Notes: generated by a model from the sequence alone, not told the origin. A stretch of 44,452 bases of DNA from a virus (IMGVR_UViG_3300010288_000002:1-44452), one strand, 5' to 3'. Shown: positions 1 through 8,351, numbered from the stretch's first letter. Numbers and translations are program-made.

Positions 1-153
1 ATCGCCGAAGACTATTTTGACGCTGCGCCCGCCACTGGCCTGGTGAAAGTATTCGCCGCCGCTGGCTGGGAGGAGCGTGCTGTGAAGGTCTGGACGGGCT
101 CGGTGTGGCAACAGTTGCCTGTACGTCGGTGGACAGGTGATAGTTGGACATGA
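1..153 (+). CDS. C-terminal fragment of a structural (tail-type) protein
   Basis: The frame starting at base 1 is open to a TGA at 151-153, so only the last 50 residues are in the window. The fragment has two similar tryptophan-centred units (VKVWTGSVWQQLPV and VRRWTGDSWT), a repeat style common at the C-termini of phage tail and virion proteins. The GC-rich codon use differs from the replication genes that follow. The assignment rests on repeat style and on a strong hairpin just downstream; the specific protein cannot be named. Confidence 0.5.
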   Translation: MAEDYFDAAPATGLVKVFAAAGWEERAVKVWTGSVWQQLPVRRWTGDSWT

Positions 154-195
154 CAGCCAACCAATTTTCGCTTCATGCCCTTCATCGAAATCTCC

Positions 196-227
196 CGAGA
201 ACTCTCGCCTGAAGGCGAGAGTTCTCG
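196..227 (+). terminator. Perfect 14-bp hairpin after the structural gene
   Basis: Arms 196-209 and 214-227 are exact reverse complements (CGAGAACTCTCGCC) around a TGAA loop. There is no T tract on either side, so it may act as a factor-dependent terminator or an mRNA-stabilising 3' end separating the structural gene from the replication operon. Confidence 0.55.
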
Positions 228-236
228 CTGGGACGC

Positions 237-265
237 TTGATAGTCGCCACTATATCCGTTACAAT
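237..265 (+). promoter_or_regulatory. Sigma70-like promoter for the clamp loader operon
   Basis: TTGATA (237-242) and TACAAT (260-265) are separated by 17 bases, placing a start near 272 upstream of the clamp loader gene. Both boxes are close to the bacterial consensus. Confidence 0.5.
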
Positions 266-295
266 AACATTTTTAATGTGTGAGGTGTATAACAT

Positions 296-1252
296 ATGAG
301 CATGAATTTTGATCCTACTCAGGCCCTTTGGGTTGAAAAGTATCGTCCCTCGACCTTGGACGATTGTATCCTTCCAGAACGTATCAAGAAAGACTTCCGA
401 GGGTTCATCAATGATGGTGAATTCCCCTCGTTGCTGCTTTCTGGTTCTGCAGGAATTGGTAAGACGACTGTAGCTAAAGCTCTGTGTCAAGAGCTAGGCA
501 TGGATTGGATTCTAATCAACGCTTCAAATGAACGGGGTATTGACGTTCTACGAAATCAAATTACCCAATTCGCTACGAGCGTGTCGTTCAATGATTGCAA
601 GATCAAGTGCATCATCATGGACGAGTTCGACCAAGCCACAAACCTCTTGCAAACAGCCATGCGTGCAGCAATCGAGGATTTCTCCAAGACTTGCCGATTC
701 ATCTTCACCTGCAATTATCCCAACAAAATCATCGAGCCGATTCATTCACGTTGCGCTAACATCTCCTTGGCATTGGAAGGTGACGAGAAGCAGGAGATTG
801 CAGTGGCGTTCCTACGCCGTATGGAATCGATGCTGAAGAACGAGGGTGTAGACTTTGAGCGCAAAGCAGTGGCCTCGTTGATTCAGAAACATTTCCCAGA
901 TTTCCGCCGAGTTATCAACGAGCTTCAACGTGCCTCTAAGGCTGGTGGCAAGATCGATATGGAGCTTATCTCGAACGTAGGCGAAGATGTCAACATCGCC
1001 AAGCTGACGAAATATCTCCGAGAGAAAGACTTTCCTGCCATGCGTCAATGGGTTGCTCAAAATGCAGGCAATGATGTGAACCTGTTGTTCCGTAAGGTTT
1101 ATGATCAGCTAAGCAACTTCATGCAGCCCGCATACATTCCTGATGCCATCATCAAGATTGCAGAGTATCAATATCGAAGCACAACATGCCCTGATCCTGA
1201 AATCAATTTTGTGGCGTTCTGTATCGAAATGATGGGCATGGAGTATAAGTGA
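296..1252 (+). CDS. 44: Sliding clamp loader ATPase subunit (T4 gp44-like)
   Basis: AAA+ ATPase of the T4-type clamp loader, which with gp62 opens the gp45 ring and loads it at primer termini for the gp43 polymerase. The 318-residue product has Walker A GSAGIGKTT (about 50-58), Walker B IIMDEFD (about 106-112), a sensor-1 region FTCN (about 137-140) and the SRC motif (151-153) that carries the trans arginine finger in clamp loaders. Length matches T4 gp44. The ATG at 296 has GAGGTG eight bases upstream; a second ATG at 302 is possible. The gene is followed by gp62 and regA as in T4. Function follows from family membership. Confidence 0.96.
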   Translation: MSMNFDPTQALWVEKYRPSTLDDCILPERIKKDFRGFINDGEFPSLLLSGSAGIGKTTVAKALCQELGMDWILINASNERGIDVLRNQITQFATSVSFNDCKIKCIIMDEFDQATNLLQTAMRAAIEDFSKTCRFIFTCNYPNKIIEPIHSRCANISLALEGDEKQEIAVAFLRRMESMLKNEGVDFERKAVASLIQKHFPDFRRVINELQRASKAGGKIDMELISNVGEDVNIAKLTKYLREKDFPAMRQWVAQNAGNDVNLLFRKVYDQLSNFMQPAYIPDAIIKIAEYQYRSTTCPDPEINFVAFCIEMMGMEYK

Positions 1253-1662
1253 TGGAATTTGACCTATTTAAAGAATGGCTCCCGTCAATAACGGAGAAGA
1301 AAGGATATTTGTTTGAAAAGGGTAAAGAGGAGGAGATTGAGCGCAAATATCCGTCGTTTATGATTAACCGCGCTTTGTCTCAGTATGAAGACACGGTTCT
1401 GTTGGCTAACGAAGTCAATAGAATGAGTGCGAGTCTTGATCCTAAGTTGCAATATGATTTTCTCTATCACCTTGTTCCTAAGAAACGTCGATTCTCAAAA
1501 TGGGCTAAGGCGCAGAAGTCTGACACCATAAATATGATCGTCGAAGCTTATAACATCTCTGTCCGTAAGGCAGAGGAGATTAGCGACCTGCTCAGTGAAG
1601 ACGACATTGAGAATTTGAGAACATATCTATGCAAAGGTGGTAAAGATGGACGAAAATCTTAA
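1252..1662 (+). CDS. 62: Clamp loader small subunit (T4 gp62-like)
   Basis: Small, non-ATPase subunit completing the clamp loader. The 136-residue product is shorter than T4 gp62 but keeps its recognisable centre: a FMINRALSQY segment (T4 has FMVENALSQF) and, later, VPKKRRFSKWAK (T4 VPRGKRYGKWAK). The ATG overlaps the TGA of gene 44 in a TGATG arrangement, consistent with translational coupling, and GGAG lies about ten bases upstream. A GTG one codon earlier is an alternative start. The N-terminus looks reduced relative to T4. Confidence 0.88.
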   Translation: MEFDLFKEWLPSITEKKGYLFEKGKEEEIERKYPSFMINRALSQYEDTVLLANEVNRMSASLDPKLQYDFLYHLVPKKRRFSKWAKAQKSDTINMIVEAYNISVRKAEEISDLLSEDDIENLRTYLCKGGKDGRKS

Positions 1663-1697
1663 TTTTGGGCTGCGCTTGAAGATGTTTGGAGATAAGC

Positions 1698-2102
1698 ATG
1701 AATGAACAACTAGTAGAAAAAATCCTATCCCAAATGGTTGAAGTAGAACTCCCTAAACGAGATTCATTTCTAATCTTGAAGGAAACATTGACTAGGATCG
1801 GTGTAGCTTCAACTCAGACAAAAACCCTTTCTCAAAGCTGTCACATTCTCCATAAGCGCGGAAAATACTATATCACTCATTTCAAGTTGCTTTTCGAATT
1901 GGATGGTAAGACATCAAACTTTGATGAACAAGACCGTGCCAGAATGAATACCATTGCAACTCTATTGGAATCATGGGGTCTTTTGAAAATCAAGAACAAA
2001 ACCGCATTGAAGAATTTTGTTCCCATCAAAAAAATCAAGATCATCCCTTCAAGCGAAAAGCATGAATGGAATTTGGTGGCTAAGCATCGAATTGGCACAT
2101 AA
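1698..2102 (+). CDS. regA: RegA translational repressor
   Basis: RNA-binding protein that represses translation of many early phage mRNAs by covering their initiation regions. The 134-residue product carries RegA-specific stretches: LKETLTRIGVAS (T4 VKETLTRMGIAN), LSQSCHILHKRGKYYITHFK (T4 YQSCHILQKKGLYYIVHFK), LLESWGLLKI and KHEWNLVAKHRIG near the C-terminus. The ATG at 1698 has GGAG six bases upstream, better than the TTG 12 bases earlier. It follows genes 44 and 62 as in T4, but polymerase gene 43 is about 3.2 kb away instead of adjacent. Confidence 0.96.
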   Translation: MNEQLVEKILSQMVEVELPKRDSFLILKETLTRIGVASTQTKTLSQSCHILHKRGKYYITHFKLLFELDGKTSNFDEQDRARMNTIATLLESWGLLKIKNKTALKNFVPIKKIKIIPSSEKHEWNLVAKHRIGT

Positions 2103-2107
2103 TACAA

Positions 2108-2135
2108 GGAGGAAGGGCAGTAATGCCCTTCCTCC
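2108..2135 (+). terminator. Perfect 12-bp hairpin after regA
   Basis: GGAGGAAGGGCA (2108-2119) and its exact complement (2124-2135) flank a GTAA loop. It begins five bases after the regA stop and has no T tract. The left arm contains a strong Shine-Dalgarno sequence and the loop/right arm contains an ATG opening a 7-codon ORF ending in TAA at 2144-2146, so a role in translation control is also possible. Confidence 0.5.
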
Positions 2136-2141
2136 AAGTCA

Positions 2142-2149
2142 AATAAATA
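2142..2149 (+). promoter_or_regulatory. Late promoter-like element AATAAATA
   Basis: AATAAATA differs from the T4 late consensus TATAAATA by one base and follows directly after the post-regA hairpin. It would drive late transcription of the two ORFs between regA and the polymerase gene. Its position inside the possible 5' coding extension of the next ORF is a complication. Confidence 0.4.
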
Positions 2150-2288
2150 CAAAAGTCGCCAATCGGAATTAACTATAGATCATATTACAAATCAAATTGC
2201 AGAGAATAGCCTTTACACAAACCCTACAGAGCTAGCCGATCTTCTGAAAGACAAAGAGAAAGTTGCTAGTGCGTTCTTCATTAACTTC

Positions 2289-3569
2289 TTGGGTACACTT
2301 GGCTTATTTGCCATTTCAAGCACCCGAGGCATTATGAAAACCTATTTCCCAGATGACGGGAAACTCCAAATTGTCAATATTGGCGACGCAAACAAAGACA
2401 TCTCTTTGGCTACTAAGCTATACCATGATATTGGTGGCCTTAAGCCAGATACCGCAAACAAAATTACTCGTCTATTGTTCAAGCTAAAGTCTCGAGCAAT
2501 CACATCTAAAAGCTTTGGTGAGAACATTGTTCGTGAACTCATCAAAGAGATTCAATATCTGTCACATAGACCGCACCCTGTTATCTTGAATGTGGTTAAG
2601 CAGTTTGAGTCAGGTGCTGCAAACATCAAACAAGTTGCTAAAGCATTCTTCATGCTGATCAAAGCGCGTAAGAAAGACTTTGGTCCCATCTCTCAAGAAT
2701 TTTACGGCATCGCTCGTCAATATCAAATCTATCTGAAGGACATTCCCGACATTGGTTTGGCTCCAGCAGACGCTGTTTCAACCGCTGCAATTAACACCGC
2801 CGTTCCCCATTCAACAAATGGCACCGCGCCTGTTGCTCCAGTTTCTGCCGTTGTCAATCAAAAACCCAAAGCAGACAAAATTCAAACCGTTGCAAAACCT
2901 GCAACAGTTTCAGATGAAGATTTCTATTTGATGCTGTGGAAGGCGACCTCACGTAGCGAAATCACAAAGCTATTGAAAGAGCGCGGCTATACTGATCTAT
3001 TTGGTGATCTTCTTAAGAAAGCGACCGACTATTTGATCCCTTCAACAAGCGACCGAGAAGAACATTTCAAGATGATTATGTCCGTCATGCCTGATATTGA
3101 GACATTCAATAAGGCATTCGGCTACTTTATGAAGAAAGACGTTAACTCTGAACATCTTTGGCGCATGATTCTTCTTTACAAGGTTGCAATGGGTAAGAAC
3201 GCTGCTGAAATCAAGGCAGGTTTGACCGCTGCAAGTCTACCTCTACGTAAGTTGTTCTCAGCCCGTACAATAGGTACAATCAACGGCAAGACTAAGGAAA
3301 CTTTGAAGCGCATGGTGTTCGATGTAGTTATCAACGAATTCCAGCGTAAGATTGTTTCGGCCGGACCTACAGACGACATTGATGCATTGTTTGAGTTGGC
3401 TGAAAAAGAATTGGATTTAATGGCGAATGCTTTCAGAGAAAACAAATGGCTCGGCAACTTATCATCCTTCCCTAATGAAAGCACGCTAACAGAAAAAGAG
3501 AAGCTAAAGTATTTGATTGCTTTCTTAAGCAAGGCCCGCGTTCACATTACAAGGAATATGTTGAGATAA
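2289..3569 (+). CDS. Unknown protein upstream of the PARP-like gene; start unclear
   Basis: I do not recognise this 426-residue product. It is mostly helical and charged, with an Ala/Pro/Val-rich linker at about residues 160-210. The first conventional start is a TTG at 2289 with no good ribosome binding site, yet the frame stays open to 2124 and the upstream translation (for example LTIDHITNQIAEN and NPTELADLLKDKEK) looks coding. No ATG or GTG lies in that extension. The frame ends at TAA 3567-3569, and the next gene is open in the +1 frame from 3565. The two may form one roughly 1000-residue protein broken or shifted at both places. The late-like promoter suggests a late, possibly virion-associated protein. 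Confidence 0.6.
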   Translation: MGTLGLFAISSTRGIMKTYFPDDGKLQIVNIGDANKDISLATKLYHDIGGLKPDTANKITRLLFKLKSRAITSKSFGENIVRELIKEIQYLSHRPHPVILNVVKQFESGAANIKQVAKAFFMLIKARKKDFGPISQEFYGIARQYQIYLKDIPDIGLAPADAVSTAAINTAVPHSTNGTAPVAPVSAVVNQKPKADKIQTVAKPATVSDEDFYLMLWKATSRSEITKLLKERGYTDLFGDLLKKATDYLIPSTSDREEHFKMIMSVMPDIETFNKAFGYFMKKDVNSEHLWRMILLYKVAMGKNAAEIKAGLTAASLPLRKLFSARTIGTINGKTKETLKRMVFDVVINEFQRKIVSAGPTDDIDALFELAEKELDLMANAFRENKWLGNLSSFPNESTLTEKEKLKYLIAFLSKARVHITRNMLR

Positions 3570-3627
3570 CTTTGAAAAAAATTATTCAGACATTACAAGC
3601 CCAGCATTCAAGCAATCATTTGATGGT

Positions 3628-5289
3628 TTGAATGAAAAGGATAAAGAAGAACAGCTAGATTATCTGAAGAAAAACATTTTCAGAAAATCTGCTTATACAG
3701 ACGGTTTGATGGGTGTTGTTCAACTACCTTTAAAACGTTTCACATATCTTGTAGGGAAAGAAAAGGCAGACGCTTATCTAAATGCTTTGGGTGTGGAAGA
3801 GAAGAAAGCATTGCTGGTTTCGGCTTCAGATTTATTCTTCAACCATATGACGGCATCAAACATGAACGAGACTATCGTTCTTGTTCTGGATGATCCGCTT
3901 TGGTCAAAGAACATTCCAAAGGACGTCCTTATCTCCCATGCACGGAAGCGCAAAGATGAATTGACTCTTGAAGTTGCTAAGAAACTAACCGATTTCTATT
4001 CACGGTATGACCGCGGATTGAAACCTTCTGAAAGGCGTGAATTCGAGCACATGTACTTTGGCGCAATCGAAATCTTGTTAAGCAAGAGCAAAGATGCTGC
4101 TGATGATATTTTCTTGCAGATGCCTTTGAATGAGCGCCGCTCATTGGTTGGATATTTAATTCATGGGCGTTTCATGGCCGAAGCTTTGAAGAAAGTTCAA
4201 GGCGATGATGCTCTCATTAAGCCTTTGACTCCTGTTACCGAAGAGCGTCTAGTTCAGATTCTTAAGTACAATGACATTGAGACACCTCGTCGTCCTAGCG
4301 TAAAAGAGAAAGACAAGCTATCTGAAGTGTTGAGCAGAACGGTTGTCCAGCAGCCATCGGTCAACGATCTTCATGTGGATATCATTGAATTGGATGATGA
4401 GGCTCTTGAGAGAATGTCTGTTGAGTATGATGCATTCAACCGCTATGCTCACGGTGAGATCGCTTTGAAAATCAAACGAGCTTTCAACGTTAGTGTTCCT
4501 TTGCAGGAAGAAGGTTTCAAGCGTTGGTTGCAGAAGATGGCAGACGAGGGGATTGATCCTAAAGTAATGAAACCAATCTTCTACGGCACAGGTTCTATTG
4601 GCGCATCGATGATCCTACGCTACGGGTTCAAAGTTATCAAGTCCAATGACCCATCAGTTGTTGGCCGTATGTTGGGAGACGGTATCTACTTCTCAAACGT
4701 TTTGGACAAAGTTGCTCAATATATTGGTGACGAAGGTTATAGCCGTCGTCGCGGCACACAAGGTTATATTTTTGAGATGGAAGGTTCACTAGGCATGCAC
4801 CGCCGGGACTATCGTTGTGCTGGAACAGGCGCAAAAGAAGATGAACGTGATACCGTGTCACCGGAATGGGCGGTGTTTAACCCCAATGAACAGTTGCGTA
4901 TTTACAAGGCTTATCATGTTGAACTAATCGGCAAAGAAGAAATGAACAAAATGAAGGCAAAGCATCTTGGAACGAATGAATCAACGGCAATTGAGATCAA
5001 GAGCTTCAAAGAATTTATCAATGAAGGAACAGGCGACATGCCACACTGCATCACTTACATTTTCATGGATGGCAACATTCCAATCAGCGAAAAACAAGCC
5101 GTTGACTTCAAGGACTTCCAGGCCAAGAAGATGGGCAGAAACGTCAAACTCGACTGGACAGGTTCGGGCCCCGCTGTTATGATTTACAACAGAAAAGAGT
5201 CAAAAACGTATGTGGTTCGTTATACCCGAGAGTTCATGGAGAATAGGGAAGGCGAATTGACAGAGTATTTGAAGTTGATTAAAAAGTGA
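3628..5289 (+). CDS. PARP-like ADP-ribosyltransferase domain protein
   Basis: The region at about residues 317-430 aligns by eye with the PARP catalytic fold: FYGTGSIGASMILRYGF (usual HGT...ILxxGF strand-helix), then MLGDGIYFSNVLDKVAQYI (PARP1 MFGKGIYFADMVSKSANY) and PEWAVFNPNEQLRIYKAYHVEL (PARP1 NEYIVYDIAQV). The predicted NAD triad is Y319-Y354-E413, with tyrosine where most PARPs have histidine. The 300-residue N-terminus and C-terminus (with an EIKSFKEFINEG segment) are unassigned. The listed start is a TTG without a ribosome binding site; the frame is open from 3565 with coding-like sequence. T4 phages carry ADP-ribosyltransferases (Alt, ModA, ModB) that modify host proteins, but those are a different subfamily. 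Activity is inferred, not shown. Confidence 0.72.
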   Translation: MNEKDKEEQLDYLKKNIFRKSAYTDGLMGVVQLPLKRFTYLVGKEKADAYLNALGVEEKKALLVSASDLFFNHMTASNMNETIVLVLDDPLWSKNIPKDVLISHARKRKDELTLEVAKKLTDFYSRYDRGLKPSERREFEHMYFGAIEILLSKSKDAADDIFLQMPLNERRSLVGYLIHGRFMAEALKKVQGDDALIKPLTPVTEERLVQILKYNDIETPRRPSVKEKDKLSEVLSRTVVQQPSVNDLHVDIIELDDEALERMSVEYDAFNRYAHGEIALKIKRAFNVSVPLQEEGFKRWLQKMADEGIDPKVMKPIFYGTGSIGASMILRYGFKVIKSNDPSVVGRMLGDGIYFSNVLDKVAQYIGDEGYSRRRGTQGYIFEMEGSLGMHRRDYRCAGTGAKEDERDTVSPEWAVFNPNEQLRIYKAYHVELIGKEEMNKMKAKHLGTNESTAIEIKSFKEFINEGTGDMPHCITYIFMDGNIPISEKQAVDFKDFQAKKMGRNVKLDWTGSGPAVMIYNRKESKTYVVRYTREFMENREGELTEYLKLIKK

Positions 5290-5294
5290 GGAAC

Positions 5295-5319
5295 GGGGGC
5301 TTGACAGGCCCCTTTTTTT
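5295..5319 (+). terminator. Rho-independent terminator with TTGACA in the loop
   Basis: A GGGGC / GCCCC stem around a TTGACAG loop is followed by seven Ts (5313-5319), six bases after the stop of the PARP-like gene. The loop is also the -35 box of the polymerase promoter. Confidence 0.8.
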
Positions 5320-5329
5320 GTCATATACT
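5301..5329 (+). promoter_or_regulatory. Sigma70-like promoter for DNA polymerase
   Basis: TTGACA (5301-5306) and TATACT (5324-5329) are 17 bases apart, placing a start near 5336, shortly before the polymerase ribosome binding site. The -35 hexamer is the loop of the preceding terminator. Confidence 0.65.
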
Positions 5330-5364
5330 ATCGTTTTGATTGGTATCTCTACGTGAAGGATGAC

Positions 5365-7893
5365 ATGTCTTTTTATACTCATTTTCATAATCGTGGCGGC
5401 GCAATTTTCCTACGTTGGATTGACGAGCAAGGGCGTCGCCGTTCAACGGTGGTTAAGGATTTTCAGCCTACCTTGTATGTCAAAACCAATGAAGAAACGA
5501 AATATCAAACTCTCGAAGGATTCTACCTAAAGCCCGTCCGGACCGAATCTATCAGCGATGCAAAGCGATTCATTGAAGAGTATTCAGACGTTGAAGGCTT
5601 TGAGGCTTACGGCAACACCAATTGGGATTATTCCTACATCAACCAACGTTGGGAACAAGACATCAAATATGATGAGTCGTTGATTCTCACATATTACCTT
5701 GACATTGAGACGGAAGTGTCTGACGAGTTCCCCGACCCCTATCTGGCTAAGGAACGCATCAACGTCCTGACAATCTTTGACGGCAAGAAGTTTCATTGTT
5801 GGTGTTTCCAAGACGCACGTCCTGGAATGAAACATCCGTTCCCTGTGGAGTTGAAGGTGTTCTCGGATGAGGATTCGATGCTCAGGAACTTTGTGGCGTT
5901 TTGGGCGGGCAACTACCCTGATGTAGTGACAGGTTGGAACACGGAGCGTTTCGATATTATCTACCTCTTGAATCGTATTCGCCAACGTCTGGGTGAAGAC
6001 AAGATGAAGTCCTTGTCGCCTGTTGGAATGATTCGTGAATACAACATCGACCAGAAGTCAACCTCGTTTGAAATCAAGGGCATTGAGCATCTGGACTACC
6101 TTCAGTTGTTCAAGAAGTACATGCCAGGCGAACGGGACTTTTCATTGGATGCAGTGTGTGAAGACTTCCTCGGCGAACAGAAGCTAGAGAACCCCTATTC
6201 GACATTCAGAGAATTCTATGAGAAGTCGTTTGATTTGTTCGTGGATTATAACATCCACGACGTTTCCCTTGTCTACAAACTAGAACAGAAGTTGAAGCTG
6301 TTGAGCCTCACGTTCTCGATTGCATATCTGGTTAAGATGAACTACTCAGATGTGTTTGGAACCGTCAAGCCGTGGGACATTTTCATTCAGAACTCCCTTT
6401 ACAAAGAAAACAAGTTCGTTCGTTGCAAGACAAGCCCAGGTGTTGCAGACCGTCAAATCATGGGCGGTTTCGTTATGACACCAGTTCCCGGTCGATATGA
6501 ATGGGTTGTGTCTTTTGATGCAAACTCCCTATATCCTTCAATCATTCGGACATGGAACATTTCGCCAGAGACAATCTTGTCAGAGCATGAGGTGCCTGAT
6601 GAGCTAATCAAGTATTATGACAAGATTCAGATTGATGAGTTGTTGAAGGATATGAGCGAACTATCTGCGCTCTTAAAGAAGTACAATCTTACAATGACGG
6701 CAAACGGTCATTTTTTCCGTCGAGACAAACAAGGCATCCTGCCTCTCCTAACGGGCATGGTATATAACGGTCGCGTGGATGCGAAGAACGAGATGAAGAA
6801 ATACAAGAAGGCTCTCGTGAATGAGACAGATCCTGTCAAGCGAGAGGATCTCGAGGCGCGCATTGCATCTCTTGATAACAAACAGCTGGCTCTAAAGATT
6901 CTACTAAATTCTCTCTACGGCGCAATGGCGAACGCTTACTTCCGATTTTTCGATTTCCGATGTGCCGAGGGTATCACGTCTACGGGCCAATTCTTCATTC
7001 AGAAGGTTGGTCGTATGGCGTCAAGTTATATTAACAAGATGAGTGGCGTGGAAGATTCGTTGGTCTATATCGACACTGACTCAAACTACTTCTCATTGAA
7101 GTCGTTGATAAAGCGTGCGGGTTTGGATAAACTACCCACAGCCAAGCTGGTTGATGCACTGGACAAGGTGTGTGAGGAAAAGATCGGTAAGAAGATCGAT
7201 GAGGCATGTAAGTGGATTGGCGACGAGCTAAACGTCTTTGACAATCAGTTGGCAGTCAAGCGTGAGAAGATTTGTGAATCTGCGATTTGGGTTGCGAAGA
7301 AGCGCTACGCTTTGTATGTATGGGACAACGAGGGTGTTCGCTACAAGGAGCCCGAGATTGCAGTGACGGGTTTGGAGGTCAAGCGTTCAAGCACCCCTAA
7401 GATATGCCGTGATTCATTGAATGATGCGCTTAGAATCTTCCTTGTCGGCACGGAACAAGAGCTGCAAGAGTTCGTTAAACAGACCCGTGAGAAGTTCTTC
7501 AAGCAGGATCCTTATACAATTGCAATGCCCTCGGGCGTCAAGGGGTTGGACAAGTATGGCGATGCGAAAACCATCTACAAGCAAGGTTGCCCCCAGCATG
7601 TCCGAGCATCATTGATCTACAACCATTTGCTTAAGACCCACGGCATTGCAGGCAATTACAACCCGATCATGGAGGGCGGCAAGATGCGTAGGGTACCACT
7701 TCGTATGCCAAACCCTATCGGTGAAGATGTGATTGGGTTTGTGGACAAGCTGCCTAAAGAGTTCGGCCTCCATGAATATGTTGATTATGATGATTTGTTC
7801 CAGAAGACCTTCATGAGTGCTCTTGAGCGCATTGCAGGCGCCGTTCGTTGGCAAACAGAGAAGAAAGCAACTCTGGATGACTTCTTTTGCTGA
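5365..7893 (+). CDS. 43: Family B DNA polymerase (T4 gp43-like)
   Basis: Replicative polymerase with 3'-5' exonuclease. The 842-residue product has exonuclease motif DIETE (about 113-117), polymerase motif A SFDANSLYPSI (D near 385), motif B LKILLNSLYGA (about 510) and motif C YIDTDSNYF (about 569). The C-terminal TLDDFFC resembles the clamp-binding tail of T4 gp43 (SLDFLFG). Length is near T4 gp43 (898). The ATG at 5365 has AAGGA five bases upstream and is preferred to the GTG at 5353. No intein or intron interrupts it. It has its own promoter in the preceding terminator. Confidence 0.97.
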   Translation: MSFYTHFHNRGGAIFLRWIDEQGRRRSTVVKDFQPTLYVKTNEETKYQTLEGFYLKPVRTESISDAKRFIEEYSDVEGFEAYGNTNWDYSYINQRWEQDIKYDESLILTYYLDIETEVSDEFPDPYLAKERINVLTIFDGKKFHCWCFQDARPGMKHPFPVELKVFSDEDSMLRNFVAFWAGNYPDVVTGWNTERFDIIYLLNRIRQRLGEDKMKSLSPVGMIREYNIDQKSTSFEIKGIEHLDYLQLFKKYMPGERDFSLDAVCEDFLGEQKLENPYSTFREFYEKSFDLFVDYNIHDVSLVYKLEQKLKLLSLTFSIAYLVKMNYSDVFGTVKPWDIFIQNSLYKENKFVRCKTSPGVADRQIMGGFVMTPVPGRYEWVVSFDANSLYPSIIRTWNISPETILSEHEVPDELIKYYDKIQIDELLKDMSELSALLKKYNLTMTANGHFFRRDKQGILPLLTGMVYNGRVDAKNEMKKYKKALVNETDPVKREDLEARIASLDNKQLALKILLNSLYGAMANAYFRFFDFRCAEGITSTGQFFIQKVGRMASSYINKMSGVEDSLVYIDTDSNYFSLKSLIKRAGLDKLPTAKLVDALDKVCEEKIGKKIDEACKWIGDELNVFDNQLAVKREKICESAIWVAKKRYALYVWDNEGVRYKEPEIAVTGLEVKRSSTPKICRDSLNDALRIFLVGTEQELQEFVKQTREKFFKQDPYTIAMPSGVKGLDKYGDAKTIYKQGCPQHVRASLIYNHLLKTHGIAGNYNPIMEGGKMRRVPLRMPNPIGEDVIGFVDKLPKEFGLHEYVDYDDLFQKTFMSALERIAGAVRWQTEKKATLDDFFC

Positions 7894-7899
7894 TTCTTG

Positions 7900-7927
7900 T
7901 AGACGTGACTGAGAACTCTGATATAAT
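7900..7927 (+). promoter_or_regulatory. Early promoter, TAGAC type
   Basis: GATTCTTGTAGACG with TAGACG at 7900-7905, then TATAAT at 7922-7927 (16-base spacer). It belongs to a recurring family in this window. The predicted start falls on the ATG of the next gene. Confidence 0.7.
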
Positions 7928-7933
7928 CGAGGT

Positions 7934-8146
7934 ATGAAAAAGACATTGGCCCAAAAGCGAGCGGAAGACAAAGCATTCTATGAGAAGTGTGCAAGACAAG
8001 CTCTCATGGATGCTGAGAATCCTAAAAATACGGACGCCCAGCGCCAATATGCTATGGACGTATATCGTAGAGCCTTTCGAGCAATCGAAGTTTCAAAGCT
8101 TGACCCGATTGCAGCGCATCGGGTCTTTACAGGTGTTGATCTTTAA
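7934..8146 (+). CDS. Small early protein, unknown
   Basis: A 70-residue charged, helical protein with no recognised domain. The ATG lies seven bases after the -10 box, where transcription should start, so the message would have almost no leader; a GAGGT directly abutting the ATG is too close to act as a normal ribosome binding site. An internal start or read-through from gene 43 is an alternative. The gene leads a short set with the next small gene and dUTPase. Function cannot be assigned. Confidence 0.7.
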   Translation: MKKTLAQKRAEDKAFYEKCARQALMDAENPKNTDAQRQYAMDVYRRAFRAIEVSKLDPIAAHRVFTGVDL

Positions 8147-8159
8147 GCAGGAGTTATAA

Positions 8160-8351
8160 GTGAGCAAGAGTCTGAAACGTCACCGCGTTGCCGATAGTGA
8201 CGAGTATAGCGATCACAAAGTAAAAGTTATGAAAAGGCGTGAGGTCGAGCGAAAGATGGCCGCGTTGGACGAGGAATACTACAAAGAAGAAGTTCCCGAA
8301 GAGTATATGAATGACCCAAAATTTTACCGAGCCATCAAGAATTATCGTTAA
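8160..8351 (+). CDS. Small early protein, unknown
   Basis: A 63-residue, very charged product (rich in K, R, E, D and Y) with no recognised domain. It starts at a GTG with GCAGGAG seven bases upstream. Its TAA overlaps the first ATG of the dUTPase gene (TAATG), so the two are probably translationally coupled. The strong ribosome binding site supports it as a real gene. Confidence 0.7.
   Translation: MSKSLKRHRVADSDEYSDHKVKVMKRREVERKMAALDEEYYKEEVPEEYMNDPKFYRAIKNYR

Noticed and set aside
1646-1705. A 19-codon ORF (MDENLNFGLRLKMFGDKHE) overlapping the ends of gene 62 and the start of regA
   Set aside because: Weak ribosome binding site, no family match and mostly overlapping neighbours; more likely chance.
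2123-2146. A 7-codon ORF with a strong Shine-Dalgarno sequence inside the post-regA hairpin
   Set aside because: Too short to call a gene; mentioned only as a possible entry to the following frame.
5289-5365. Riboswitch-like structure before the polymerase gene
   Set aside because: The structure is explained by a terminator and promoter; no ligand-binding core is visible.
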